64,000 nucleotides of DNA from Lithodes maja (Eukaryota; Arthropoda; Malacostraca; Decapoda; Lithodidae): assembly GCA_037953745.1 (NCBI GenBank), contig JBAKBP010003164.1, positions 1 through 64,000 of the forward strand. The letters are read 5' to 3'. Shown here piece by piece: positions 1 to 11,040 of the stretch. Each line of letters begins with the position of its first letter. Position 1 is the first letter of the stretch. A program made the translations under genes and the position numbers. The notes beneath the pieces were generated by a model. That model had not been told where the DNA came from, ran no database searches, and saw only the letters and a list, made by a program, of their open reading frames with translations.

Positions 1-705
1 CTAAATCCATGGGGGAGATTTGTATTGAAAACAAAATGTCAGTGGTAGTTTTTGATGCAATGCAGCTTACAAATAAATGTGTGTTTATGTAAGAGTAGTA
101 GTAGCTACTGTATAATAGAGAGAGAGAAACACAGTGACAACAAGTATTCAACCCTCCCCCTCCTCCCCCTGCCCCCCATCCTTACCCACACATTCACTTC
201 CCTCCCCTCTCCTTCCCTCTTCCTTCCACTTTCCTCAATGTCCCTCATGCATGAGTAACATGATGTAATATTTTGTACATATTTTTTTTTACTTGAAAAT
301 AATTAAATCTTAGGACATAATTGGCTGGTTTCCATTTAAAGTTAGGCATATTTAGAATGTAAAGCGGCTCAAATTGCCAAGGTTTCTTTAGCTTTGTATA
401 GAGTCATTTAGCTTTGAGGAAACAGGCCGATTATATTAGGTAGGGTTATATATGATTTATGGCCGAGTCAGGAAATCAGACTTGAAGTGGTATATTTCAT
501 GTGAGAGTTATCTCTAACGAACTAGTAACTAAGTATACTATTTAAAATAAGGTATAATTCGCTGATATATTATGTGCATACTGATAACCAGGACCTTTTT
601 CTCAAACTAATTGTAGATTTCTAACATCCTTCTTTAATCCTTAGCACTATTTTGACACTTGTCTTTTTAATCATTTTACTCTCTTAATTAGTGTATTTCC
701 TTTCT
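1..705. other. Flank with no recognisable gene
   Basis: AT-rich sequence with a pyrimidine-rich stretch around 150-235 and a short T run near 280-292. I see no convincing exon, RNA gene or element boundary. It is the target flank of the LTR retrotransposon that starts at 711. Its last five bases, CACTA (706-710), are the left target-site duplication. Confidence 0.6.
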
Positions 706-3274
706 CACTATGTTATGCCCTGTTTTTCTACAGGTTTAACTTGGGTAATGTGAGTTCTAATTGACTGGGTATAGAAGGCTGCATGCACAATACAAGATAT
801 GAGGAATAGAGAACACAAAGAAACACACGGTAGCAAGTTACACGATCACGTTTATTAATATACCACTGCAGAATACTTGTGTAAGACAATATAATAGAAT
901 GGAACAACACTAGCATAAGTGGATCTGGATGGAGCCTAGTCTCCCACTTCCAACGTTCAGGTATTAATCTTCTGATCACTGGCTTTGATTTAACAGGTTT
1001 ATATACCGAAGACCATCATGTTACTTGTAGATTCCTATTCACTGTTAGATTTATTACTGGTAGCTCTGGTGCACAAGTAGTAGTTCACAGACTAGATTAG
1101 ACACGCGTATTTTAGAGCACGGGAATTCTATTGTAACCTCAGAGGGGTACTGATCTAAGTTTTATATCCTTGTTTCAGAAATACATAGAACGCAAATCAG
1201 TGGGCGAACGTTAGATATCACTAGAGTTTTAATATCTGAATAAGGTAATTACGAGAGTCAAGGTCGCCTGTTAATTAATGAGCACTGATCGCTTAGTACG
1301 TCCCAAATGGAATGGTTAAGTCTGTATTACACTGGGCAAGGTCTTAGCCACTTCGTAGAAATATTTAATTAGTGAAATCTCTAAACAGCACAGTAAGATG
1401 TAGTACTGCTAAAGAGAATCTTGGGTAGTATCTGATGGGTCTGGTCCTGGTTATCTTGCGTCCATGATGTTGGGGGCTAACGACTGGTTCCGCGGCCGTC
1501 CAGGGTGTCCATATGTGTGAAGTTCTTAAATACGTGGGCAGGTCCTTCCATCCAAATCTGCCACGGAGTCTGCCGGTTCTGGGATCTCACTCCGGAACAA
1601 CACAAGGGCAGAGCTAGAGGTTAACTGCAGGGTAGTGACCCCTGGTTGGTGTCTAGCTTTCAACTGATTTGACTGGGGGCGGGAGTTAGATTTATAGGCT
1701 CGGTTCTGGACCCTGTAGACAGTAGGGATCTCGAGTCTTATGAACTTAATTGAGCTCTCAATAGAAATGGAGACTAGGTAAGATGGTATTTACTGTTGTG
1801 GCACAGGGCTATAGGAAAGCCTTTATATTTCATATAACTGAGCCTTAGTAAGAGGTACTATTTTGGCTATACTGGACGTAATTAGGGGAGAGAGACTGGA
1901 TCTACTTTGCGAGGAGGATGGGGACAGCTGTGATAGGAACGTCTCTCTAGATTGTTCAATCTTCATTCTATGGTATATCTGAGGTGTTAATTTAGTGATC
2001 AGAGCATGCAAGAAAGGTAAATGGTTTATTGTGAGTTAATAGAGGTTAGTAAAGGTGTTAGTCATTCATGGTTAGTTCATTGATAGGAAGAATTCCTGTG
2101 CTACCTGGCAATGACTCGAAAGTCAAAACAGGGGCCAGGTATACCTCCGCGGGGGTGGGGGTCTCCCTCCTCGGGTGGGCCAAAAGGGGGAGCTGGGCGC
2201 ACTCTCTCTGTGATCGTCGTCCGGCGGCTGTGGCTAGGGGCTTGCCATATCACCAGTGTTTATAATAACCCTCTGTGTATGAGACAGATGTGGGTGTCTT
2301 TAATACCAAAACCGAAGGTGCCTTAGCTAGCTGGTTTTACTCGGCTGGTTGTTAATTGTAGAGTTTGCTGGATGTGGTGGAGACTGGGTTGCTAACTCTG
2401 CCACATTTATCTGGAAGTATGGCAATAGAAGTTAGTAACTGGCGGGGCGGCTAGCCTCGCACCGACGACCATTGGGTGCAGGGTTGTGAATGTGTTGTAA
2501 GAGAATAGATGGCATGCAAGGGGCTAGTAAAGTTCTAATGTTGTTCTGGCCTACTAAGTGAAGGTAGGCTGGATAGGAGTATATATATAAAAGGTTGGAG
2601 AGCGTTAGCAACGGACAATTCAAGGATCTTCAAGAGGTATGAGAGAGAGGCTAGGTCGGACAAGAGTCGAGAAGCGCGGGAATTCTTACTGAGAGGGGGG
2701 GAGAGTTCAAGGGCTACAGGGAAATTTTGCCCCTAAGGTCCCTGGGCGTGGGGGTGGCATTAGGCTACACTTGATATGGAAAGTTTGAAAAGGCAGTAGA
2801 ATACGTTAGCCAAAATATGCTACCGGGGAATGCAACTATGGGGTGGTATATGAGTCTGGAAAAGATAGAGTTATGTGATCAGTCCGAGGGTTATGGATAC
2901 TATTAGTTGGTCCTGGGAACTGCGTTTTCTATTAAATATAAATATAAATACCAACAAAAGCGGCAGTTCGTAGGGGTACTTAGTTATTGTTTCGGGGTAC
3001 TTATGACAGATACTGGTAACCAGGTTATCTTATACAATCTCTGGTTGGGGTAAGAGGTGTAAGACACGAAGTAAATTGGCGTAGTGTGGGCTGTGGATAC
3101 GAAGGAGGCAAGGGGAAGACGTATGACAATTGTGGAAAGTAAATGGAAAAAGGTGAACACAATGGCGGATAAAAATACTTAACCTAAGGATTGCATACAT
3201 AGATTTATGGGGCGATGGGTCTTCATAAAGCTTAGTCTGGCAAGACAAGATGTTAGGGAATGTTAATATTAATA

Positions 3275-3840
3275 CTTAGTTACTAGAGGAACAATGCAAG
3301 GGGCGACTGAGCACGGGTTACATATATCTATACTAGTCATGGAAAATGATATAAGAGGTCTAGGGACAATCGTGGGTGTTTTAACTTCTAAAATATATAA
3401 CATCTACTTCTCGGATGCAAGAACATACATAGATATAATTATGGCTGTCTGATGTGTTGGCATTGGCTCAACGTCGGGACAGGGCATGGTTGTTTTTAAT
3501 ATGAATGTATATTCCTGTTCATCATCTTTGTAGCAAGGACAGTGCCGCTATGTCGTATCAATGCTGGTGGCAGTTAATATTATAGACTTAGTTACTAGAG
3601 GAACAATGCAAGGGGCGACTGAGCACGGGTTACATATATCTATACTAGTCATGGAAAATGATAGAAGAGGTCTAGGGACAATCGTGGGTGTTTTAACTTC
3701 TAAAATATATATAAAATCTACTTCTCGGATGTAAGAACATACATAAATATTATGGCTGTCTGATGTGTTGGCATTGGCTCAACGTCGGGACAGGGCATGG
3801 TTGTTTTTAATATGAATGTATATTCCTGTTCATCATCTTT
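3275..3840. repeat. Internal duplication inside the LTR
   Basis: Two copies of a roughly 250-bp block (about 3275-3535 and 3589-3840) lie about 315 bp apart, both containing ACTAGTCATGGAAAATGATA and GTTGGCATTGGCTCAACGTC. The same pair recurs in the other LTR at about 9914-10174 and 10228-10479. The duplication therefore predates the insertion. Confidence 0.85.
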
Positions 3841-4074
3841 GTAGTTAGGAGTGTAGGACACGAGGGGGTTAGTGTACGTGAGGTGTGGAAAAATGGTCAG
3901 TTTAGAAAAAGGAAAACTGGGTGCAGCCAAAAGCTGTTTAGCCCTGCGGGCTTGGGCCTGTCTGAATTGGCTGGCTCGGTCAGCTGGTCCTTTCGTTCTG
4001 TGGACCTTTCTTCCGGGTGTTTCTGTGCGGTGTTCGCTCGTGGCTTCTGTGGTGGGCTTCTTGTTCTGGGGCAT
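3718..4074 (-). CDS. LTR-borne 118-codon basic ORF (3' LTR copy)
   Basis: Identical to the ORF at 10357-10713 in the other LTR; see that entry. Here the frame stays open a further 49 codons upstream into the interior, so the reading frame is not bounded by the LTR edge. Existence as a protein is unproven. Confidence 0.2.
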   Translation of the reverse strand: MPQNKKPTTEATSEHRTETPGRKVHRTKGPADRASQFRQAQARRAKQLLAAPSFPFSKLTIFPHLTYTNPLVSYTPNYKDDEQEYTFILKTTMPCPDVEPMPTHQTAIIFMYVLTSEK

Positions 4075-4078
4075 TTTA

Positions 4079-4091
4079 CTTCCCTCTCCTT
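4079..4091 (-). other. Polypurine tract of the LTR element
   Basis: On the minus strand AAGGAGAGGGAAG is immediately followed by the LTR start TAAAATGCCCC. An all-purine run touching the 3' LTR is the expected plus-strand primer site of LTR retrotransposons. It fixes both the element orientation and this LTR edge. Confidence 0.75.
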
Positions 4092-4756
4092 CATTATAGG
4101 CTCGTCCTCGAGCCTCAAGGGTGAAGTAAAAAGAAGCATAGTCAGAAAAATGTAGGTTAACAAGAAAAGTAGTATGACTAAGGGAAAAAAAATATATATA
4201 TATACAGTATATGGAAAACATGTAAATTTAAGTAAGGACAGATAATTAAGAACACCGGAAATTAAGAAAAGGTAAAGTGTTTAACAATGTATAAAGCAAA
4301 TTTAAAAGATAGTCAGAAAAATGTAGGTAACAAGAATAGTATGACTAAGGAAAAAAAAAAATAATATATACAGTATATGTAAAACATGTAAATTTAAGAA
4401 AGGGCAGATAATTAAGAACAGGAAATTAAGAAAAGGTAAAGTGTTTAACAATGTATAAAGCAAATTTAAAAGATAGTCAGAAAAATGTAGGTTAACAAGA
4501 AAAGTAGTATGACTAAGGGACAAAAAAATAATATATACAGTATATGGAAAACATGTAAATTTATAGAATCATGCCCAATCGCTTAGGAATTGAAAACATT
4601 CAAAACAATTTAGTACAATAATATCCTCATCATCATCAGGGGGGGGGGGGGGGGTATTTAGGGTCGCCGTTAGTCTGGGTGACGGTCTGGTAATAGGGGG
4701 TGGTGGTTCACTTTCACTTTGGAAGGGCGGGGTGGATATACCGTTAGTTCGTGTCG
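4092..4756. repeat. Non-coding interior with threefold repeat and G run
   Basis: A block of about 165-170 bp with AGTCAGAAAAATGTAGG and GTAGTATGACTAAGG recurs three times (near 4140, 4312 and 4475). The third is shorter. A (CAT)n run leads into 16 consecutive G at about 4639-4654. No protein-like reading frame is visible. This would be the sequence between gag and the polypurine tract, where pol would normally lie. Confidence 0.7.
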
Positions 4757-7279
4757 TTAGGAATGTGGGTCTGGGGGCGAGCTGGCCCGGGGACAGTTTT
4801 GGAGGGGGGGTCTAAGTGGTTTCGGTCGGGGGTAGTGATAGGGGGGTTTTAAAGATGAAACGGGCAGGTCGACTCGGGGTTGTTGTTGCGGAAGAGGTTG
4901 GTGCTGGGGAGGGGTTGAATTGTGTAGAGAGTTGTGGTCGTGAGTGGGGTTTGGGGAAGGGTGAGTAAGGCTGAAGGTTGAGTGTTTACTATGATCGGGT
5001 GGTTTGGAAGTTTGGTGTGTGGGGATTTGATAGGGAGATGGTGGGGGGGGTCTGGGCAGGCAGGGTTGTGGTTTGACAGGGGTTGAATTTAGACTGATTT
5101 TATTTCCGGGAGAGACATGGATGGGATTTCGAGGAGTGGTTGAAGTTGAGAGGTTGATTATGTTGTTTGGGGCGAGAGAGAGAGTATTTTGGAGTTTAGC
5201 CAAGGTGGAAAAGGTTTTGTGGTTGGATTGGAATGGGAGTGGTATTTCGTCGAGCGGGATCTTTGGGGGGGGAATTTGGGGCGGGTGGGGTAACGGTGAA
5301 GAGGGGGAGGTTGAAAGTTCAGCTGGGCTCATGATGGTGGGGGACCGACTGGTGAGCAGGTGTTCGGTACGCATGAGGGGGGGGAAATCACTTTGGTGGG
5401 AGTCACGCGTGAGGGGGGGATTAACGGCGCGTGTGGGAGGATCAGAGTGGTGGGGTGTGTCGGTGGCAGTAACGGTTTGCTTAGAGGTTATCTGGGGTTG
5501 GTGAGTTTGTCTGTCATGAGGGGGTGAGTCAAGTGTGGGGTTCTGAAGTTTATTAGGGGTGTGAATTGTGGGGGGGTGGAAGGGAGCTACTGACGGAAAA
5601 CTGTCACAAGGGAGATTTTGTTGGTGGGGGAATAGCGGAGTATTTCTGGGGGAAGGGGGGGAACATGGTTGGGTCCCTAGGTCGTCACGCGTGAGGGGAG
5701 GATTAACGGCGCGTGTGGGAGGATCAGAGGGGTGGGGTGTGTCGGTGGCAGTGACGGTTTGGTTAGAGGTTATCTGGGGTTGGTGGGTTTGTCTGTCATG
5801 AGGGGGTGAGTCAAGTGTGGGGTTTTGAAGTTTATTAGGGGTGTGAATTGTGGGGGGGTGGAAGGGAGCTACTGACGGAAAACCGTCACAAGGGAGATTT
5901 TGTTGGTGGGGGAATAGCTGAGTATTTCTGGGGGAAGGGGGGGAACATAGTTGGGTCCCTAGGTCGTCACGTGTGAGGGGAGGATTAACGGTGTGTGTGG
6001 GAGGGTCAGGGTGGTGAGAGGTGAGCGAGTTAGGAAACGGGATTTGTTGGGGGGACTGCGGCGGGTTGGTGGGGGAAGAGTTAGGTGTAGAACAGGGGTT
6101 ATTGGTAGAGGACTGATGTATGGATTTGGAGTTTTTAACAGGACGAATTTTGGGAATCTTCTTGGTGGCAGTCACGGTCTGGTTAGCGGTTATCTGGGGT
6201 TGGTGGGTTTTTTTGACATTAACAGGACGAGTTTGGGGAATTTTCTTGGTGGCAGTCTCGGTCTGGTTAGAGGTTATCTGGGACTGGCGAGTTCGTTTGA
6301 CATGAGAGGGCGAGTCGAGTGTGGGGTTTCGAAGTTTTCTTTTGACATGAGAGGGCGAGTCAAGTGTGGGGTTTCGACGTTTTCTAGGGGTATTAACTGT
6401 GTGGGGGTAGAAGGGAGCTACCGACTGAAAACTGTCACAAGCTACCGACTGAAACTTGTCACAAGGGAAATTTTGTTGGTGGGGGGATAGCTGAACATTT
6501 CTGGGGTCATGGGGAAAATATGTTGAGGGAGGCCTACATGGGTAGGCATAGCTAGAATACGGAGTTTGTTGGGGGGGCTGTGGAGGGTTGGTGGGGGAAG
6601 AGTTAGGGATGGTCAGAGAGGATAGAGGCAAGGAAGAGTGCACTGGGGTTGGACTTTCACCGGAAGTCATTTTGGAAGGGTGCACGGAGTCTTGGATAGG
6701 GGCTGAAGGGTTGGATAGGGGATTCATCGAACTGCGTAGGCATTCTTCTCTGATGGAGAGCATATGTTCTTCGAATAAGCCATACGGGTCGAGATGGGCG
6801 GTGATGTGGGGTGGGAGGATGTTTAACAAAGCGGTGAATAAGAGTTCATTTTGTTGGTCGTAATCTTCATAGCTATACGTGGTCCTCACGTATCTGTAGA
6901 GTTGTATGAGGGTCACATTTATATCCCCTTCATACTTGATCTCGTCGACTTTTATTATTTTGGGGGCGACGGGGGAACCCAAAAGTGGATCTAAGGTCCG
7001 GATCACGAAGGATCGAAACTGGTTCCAGGTACTCTCTGGCGTATTCTGTGCCACCATTTGGTGGATAAATTCTTTAAAGGTAGGCTTATCAACAAGTTGG
7101 GAAACGGCTTCTCCCAACTGTATAATATGCAAAATTCCCCAGGCGATTTTTTCGCGGTCATTATAAAATACCACATCGTATACTGGCTTTATTATGTCTA
7201 AGTAACTGGTGATATCATACGTGTTTAAATCATACTTGGGAATGTGTGCGAGTGGCTGAAGATTTCGACCTGTTGCCAT
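4757..7279 (-). CDS. Gag-like protein of the LTR element
   Basis: Structural polyprotein candidate of the LTR retrotransposon. I start it at the ATG whose product begins MATGRNLQP (7279-7277). The open frame continues further upstream but without ATG. The product is about 840 residues. The first 200 or so are ordinary, mostly helical-looking sequence, including a segment with WNQFRSFVIRTLDPLL, in the place of a capsid domain. The rest is low complexity, very rich in Pro, Thr, Ser, Gln and His, with tandem repeats of about 94 residues. I see no CCHC zinc knuckle, no DTG/DSG protease motif and no RT motif. Gag identity is inferred from position, architecture and being the only ORF. The opposite strand carries several open frames here, which are by-products of the biased composition. 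Confidence 0.7.
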   Translation of the reverse strand: MATGRNLQPLAHIPKYDLNTYDITSYLDIIKPVYDVVFYNDREKIAWGILHIIQLGEAVSQLVDKPTFKEFIHQMVAQNTPESTWNQFRSFVIRTLDPLLGSPVAPKIIKVDEIKYEGDINVTLIQLYRYVRTTYSYEDYDQQNELLFTALLNILPPHITAHLDPYGLFEEHMLSIREECLRSSMNPLSNPSAPIQDSVHPSKMTSGESPTPVHSSLPLSSLTIPNSSPTNPPQPPQQTPYSSYAYPCRPPSTYFPHDPRNVQLSPHQQNFPCDKFQSVACDSFQSVAPFYPHTVNTPRKRRNPTLDSPSHVKRKLRNPTLDSPSHVKRTRQSQITSNQTETATKKIPQTRPVNVKKTHQPQITANQTVTATKKIPKIRPVKNSKSIHQSSTNNPCSTPNSSPTNPPQSPQQIPFPNSLTSHHPDPPTHTVNPPLTRDDLGTQLCSPPSPRNTQLFPHQQNLPCDGFPSVAPFHPPTIHTPNKLQNPTLDSPPHDRQTHQPQITSNQTVTATDTPHPSDPPTRAVNPPLTRDDLGTQPCSPPSPRNTPLFPHQQNLPCDSFPSVAPFHPPTIHTPNKLQNPTLDSPPHDRQTHQPQITSKQTVTATDTPHHSDPPTRAVNPPLTRDSHQSDFPPLMRTEHLLTSRSPTIMSPAELSTSPSSPLPHPPQIPPPKIPLDEIPLPFQSNHKTFSTLAKLQNTLSLAPNNIINLSTSTTPRNPIHVSPGNKISLNSTPVKPQPCLPRPPPPSPYQIPTHQTSKPPDHSKHSTFSLTHPSPNPTHDHNSLHNSTPPQHQPLPQQQPRVDLPVSSLKPPYHYPRPKPLRPPLQNCPRASSPPDPHS
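5402..6255 (-). repeat. Tandem 283-bp repeats in the gag 3' half
   Basis: GTCACGCGTGAGGGG recurs at about 5400 and 5684, with a variant (CACGTGTGAGGGG) near 5966. Each is followed by the same order of sub-blocks (GATTAACGGCGCGTGTGGG, then GTGTCGGTGGCAGT). The spacing is close to 283 bp, not a multiple of three, yet the frame is maintained, so small indels must compensate. Shorter copies continue towards 6255. Confidence 0.75.
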
Positions 7280-7330
7280 GCTTCTACTGTTCCAAACTTG
7301 CAGTGTAATGCAACCTTTTATCCGAATCAA

Positions 7331-7348
7331 GAACCACCGCTGCCGCCA
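7331..7348 (-). other. Candidate primer binding site
   Basis: One base inside the 5' LTR (sense strand) the sequence reads TGGCGGCAGCGGTGG. It begins with the TGG expected opposite a tRNA CCA end. I cannot name the tRNA. Confidence 0.5.
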
Positions 7349-7349
7349 A

Positions 7350-10300
7350 TGTTATGCCCTGTTTTTCTACAGGTTTAACTTGGGTAATGTGAGTTCTAAT
7401 TGACTGGGTATAGAAGGCTGCATGCACAATACAAGATATGAGGAATAGAGAACACAAAGAAACACACGGTAGCAAGTTACACGATCACGTTTATTAATAT
7501 ACCACTGCAGAATACTTGTGTAAGACAATATAATAGAATGGAACAACACTAGCATAAGTGGATCTGGATGGAGCCTAGTCTCCCACTTCCAACGTTCAGG
7601 TATTAATCTTCTGATCACTGGCTTTGATTTAACAGGTTTATATACCGAAGACCATCATGTTACTTGTAGATTCCTATTCACTGTTAGATTTATTACTGGT
7701 AGCTCTGGTGCACAAGTAGTAGTTCACAGACTAGATTAGACACGCGTATTTTAGAGCACGGGAATTCTATTGTAACCTCAGAGGGGTACTGATCTAAGTT
7801 TTATATCCTTGTTTCAGAAATACATAGAACGCAAATCAGTGGGCGAACGTTAGATATCACTAGAGTTTTAATATCTGAATAAGGTAATTACGAGAGTCAA
7901 GGTCGCCTGTTAATTAATGAGCACTGATCGCTTAGTACGTCCCAAATGGAATGGTTAAGTCTGTATTACACTGGGCAAGGTCTTAGCCACTTCGTAGAAA
8001 TATTTAATTAGTGAAATCTCTAAACAGCACAGTAAGATGTAGTACTGCTAAAGAGAATCTTGGGTAGTATCTGATGGGTCTGGTCCTGGTTATCTTGCGT
8101 CCATGATGTTGGGGGCTAACGACTGGTTCCGCGGCCGTCCAGGGTGTCCATATGTGTGAAGTTCTTAAATACGTGGGCAGGTCCTTCCATCCAAATCTGC
8201 CACGGAGTCTGCCGGTTCTGGGATCTCACTCCGGAACAACACAAGGGCAGAGCTAGAGGTTAACTGCAGGGTAGTGACCCCTGGTTGGTGTCTAGCTTTC
8301 AACTGATTTGACTGGGGGCGGGAGTTAGATTTATAGGCTCGGTTCTGGACCCTGTAGACAGTAGGGATCTCGAGTCTTATGAACTTAATTGAGCTCTCAA
8401 TAGAAATGGAGACTAGGTAAGATGGTATTTACTGTTGTGGCACAGGGCTATAGGAAAGCCTTTATATTTCATATAACTGAGCCTTAGTAAGAGGTACTAT
8501 TTTGGCTATACTGGACGTAATTAGGGGAGAGAGACTGGATCTACTTTGCGAGGAGGATGGGGACAGCTGTGATAGGAACGTCTCTCTAGATTGTTCAATC
8601 TTCATTCTATGGTATATCTGAGGTGTTAATTTAGTGATCAGAGCATGCAAGAAAGGTAAATGGTTTATTGTGAGTTAATAGAGGTTAGTAAAGGTGTTAG
8701 TCATTCATGGTTAGTTCATTGATAGGAAGAATTCCTGTGCTACCTGGCAATGACTCGAAAGTCAAAACAGGGGCCAGGTATACCTCCGCGGGGGTGGGGG
8801 TCTCCCTCCTCGGGTGGGCCAAAAGGGGGAGCTGGGCGCACTCTCTCTGTGATCGTCGTCCGGCGGCTGTGGCTAGGGGCTTGCCATATCACCAGTGTTT
8901 ATAATAACCCTCTGTGTATGAGACAGATGTGGGTGTCTTTAATACCAAAACCGAAGGTGCCTTAGCTAGCTGGTTTTACTCGGCTGGTTGTTAATTGTAG
9001 AGTTTGCTGGATGTGGTGGAGACTGGGTTGCTAACTCTGCCACATTTATCTGGAAGTATGGCAATAGAAGTTAGTAACTGGCGGGGCGGCTAGCCTCGCA
9101 CCGACGACCATTGGGTGCAGGGTTGTGAATGTGTTGTAAGAGAATAGATGGCATGCAAGGGGCTAGTAAAGTTCTAATGTTGTTCTGGCCTACTAAGTGA
9201 AGGTAGGCTGGATAGGAGTATATATATAAAAGGTTGGAGAGCGTTAGCAACGGACAATTCAAGGATCTTCAAGAGGTATGAGAGAGAGGCTAGGTCGGAC
9301 AAGAGTCGAGAAGCGCGGGAATTCTTACTGAGAGGGGGGGAGAGTTCAAGGGCTACAGGGAAATTTTGCCCCTAAGGTCCCTGGGCGTGGGGGTGGCATT
9401 AGGCTACACTTGATATGGAAAGTTTGAAAAGGCAGTAGAATACGTTAGCCAAAATATGCTACCGGGGAATGCAACTATGGGGTGGTATATGAGTCTGGAA
9501 AAGATAGAGTTATGTGATCAGTCCGAGGGTTATGGATACTATTAGTTGGTCCTGGGAACTGCGTTTTCTATTAAATATAAATATAAATACCAACAAAAGC
9601 GGCAGTTCGTAGGGGTACTTAGTTATTGTTTCGGGGTACTTATGACAGATACTGGTAACCAGGTTATCTTATACAATCTCTGGTTGGGGTAAGAGGTGTA
9701 AGACACGAAGTAAATTGGCGTAGTGTGGGCTGTGGATACGAAGGAGGCAAGGGGAAGACGTATGACAATTGTGGAAAGTAAATGGAAAAAGGTGAACACA
9801 ATGGCGGATAAAAATACTTAACCTAAGGATTGCATACATAGATTTATGGGGCGATGGGTCTTCATAAAGCTTAGTCTGGCAAGACAAGATGTTAGGGAAT
9901 GTTAATATTAATACTTAGTTACTAGAGGAACAATGCAAGGGGCGACTGAGCACGGGTTACATATATCTATACTAGTCATGGAAAATGATATAAGAGGTCT
10001 AGGGACAATCGTGGGTGTTTTAACTTCTAAAATATATAACATCTACTTCTCGGATGCAAGAACATACATAGATATAATTATGGCTGTCTGATGTGTTGGC
10101 ATTGGCTCAACGTCGGGACAGGGCATGGTTGTTTTTAATATGAATGTATATTCCTGTTCATCATCTTTGTAGCAAGGACAGTGCCGCTATGTCGTATCAA
10201 TGCTGGTGGCAGTTAATATTATAGACTTAGTTACTAGAGGAACAATGCAAGGGGCGACTGAGCACGGGTTACATATATCTATACTAGTCATGGAAAATGA

Positions 10301-10717
10301 TAGAAGAGGTCTAGGGACAATCGTGGGTGTTTTAACTTCTAAAATATATATAAAATCTACTTCTCGGATGTAAGAACATACATAAATATTATGGCTGTCT
10401 GATGTGTTGGCATTGGCTCAACGTCGGGACAGGGCATGGTTGTTTTTAATATGAATGTATATTCCTGTTCATCATCTTTGTAGTTAGGAGTGTAGGACAC
10501 GAGGGGGTTAGTGTACGTGAGGTGTGGAAAAATGGTCAGTTTAGAAAAAGGAAAACTGGGTGCAGCCAAAAGCTGTTTAGCCCTGCGGGCTTGGGCCTGT
10601 CTGAATTGGCTGGCTCGGTCAGCTGGTCCTTTCGTTCTGTGGACCTTTCTTCCGGGTGTTTCTGTGCGGTGTTCGCTCGTGGCTTCTGTGGTGGGCTTCT
10701 TGTTCTGGGGCATTTTA
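7350..10717 (-). repeat. 5' LTR (sense = minus strand)
   Basis: Partner of 711-4078, same length of 3368 bp, with no difference seen in the parts compared. The right edge is fixed by the CACTA duplication at 10718-10722. On the sense strand the LTR begins TAAAATGCCCC, so its first ATG lies four bases from the edge and opens the 118-codon ORF at 10357-10713. Confidence 0.93.
10357..10713 (-). CDS. LTR-borne 118-codon basic ORF (5' LTR copy)
   Basis: Starts MPQNKKPTTEATSEHRTET at the very beginning of the LTR. The first 55 or so residues are rich in Lys, Arg, Gln and Thr, the remainder is unremarkable, and there is no known domain. LTR-borne ORFs are known in some retroelements, but nothing here shows this one is translated. 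Its start lies in what should be U3, upstream of the usual transcription start. Confidence 0.22.
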   Translation of the reverse strand: MPQNKKPTTEATSEHRTETPGRKVHRTKGPADRASQFRQAQARRAKQLLAAPSFPFSKLTIFPHLTYTNPLVSYTPNYKDDEQEYTFILKTTMPCPDVEPMPTHQTAIIFMYVLTSEK

Positions 10718-11040
10718 CACTACAATAATCGTTTTGTATTATATATATATAATTTTTTTTCCCGTGTTTATTGTTTGTGCGTATTTTTAAACACTACTTT
10801 TATTTTACTGTATTTTTCTATTTTCTTTTGCACCCACTGTCTTGTAATATAGCCTGATCTTCTGTAGCCTTGCATCATACTAGGTGAGTTAAATAACTTA
10901 TCTTACTCTTTCTATCTCTAACGCTACTCATAGGATGTTTACATTTTCACCTTTATCGGGCAGAGGCTCGTCCCTTAGGAAGAAATGATAGATAGACTCA
11001 GTATTAGGGAATAGGTAGGAAATTATGATAATAAGACAAG
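10718..11040. other. Flank between two elements, no gene seen
   Basis: AT-rich sequence beginning with the right CACTA target duplication (10718-10722). There is no ORF of note. It probably includes the leader of the retroelement whose first ORF starts at 11041. Confidence 0.5.

Larger units (their letters stand above)
711..4078 (-). repeat. 3' LTR (sense = minus strand)
   Basis: Starts TGTTATGCCC and ends GGGGCATTTTA on the plus strand. The outermost bases form an imperfect inverted repeat (ATGCCC). Every stretch I compared with 7350-10717 was identical. It contains an internal near-direct duplication: 3275-3535 and 3589-3840 share a block with TTACTAGAGGAACAATGC. Its length is far above the few hundred bp usual for LTRs. 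Confidence 0.93.
711..10717 (-). mobile_element. LTR retrotransposon with 3.4-kb LTRs and a gag-only interior
   Basis: Two copies of one sequence, 711-4078 and 7350-10717 at an offset of 6639, flank a 3271-bp interior. The whole is bracketed by CACTA at 706-710 and 10718-10722, a 5-bp target duplication. Transcription must run on the minus strand. The interior ORF is on that strand, a purine tract (AAGGAGAGGGAAG in sense) abuts the LTR at 4079-4091, and TGGCGG follows the other LTR as a primer-site candidate. The interior has one long gag-like ORF and no sign of protease, RT, RNase H or integrase, so the element must depend on enzymes supplied in trans. On the sense strand the LTR would read TA...CA rather than TG...CA, a small departure from the rule. 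A third, diverged LTR fragment lies at 57624-58490. Confidence 0.93.

Noticed and set aside
2068..2326. Overlapping 65- and 71-codon plus-strand frames in the LTR (also 8707-8965)
   Set aside because: Two overlapping phases, no domain, on the strand opposite to the element's transcription; likely chance in GC-richer sequence.
4639..4654. G-quadruplex as a regulatory site
   Set aside because: A single 16-G run next to (CAT)n can form a quadruplex but is more simply a homopolymer; nothing ties it to function.
5073..6863. Several Gly/Trp/Val-rich plus-strand frames
   Set aside because: Antisense shadows of the Pro/Thr-rich gag ORF.
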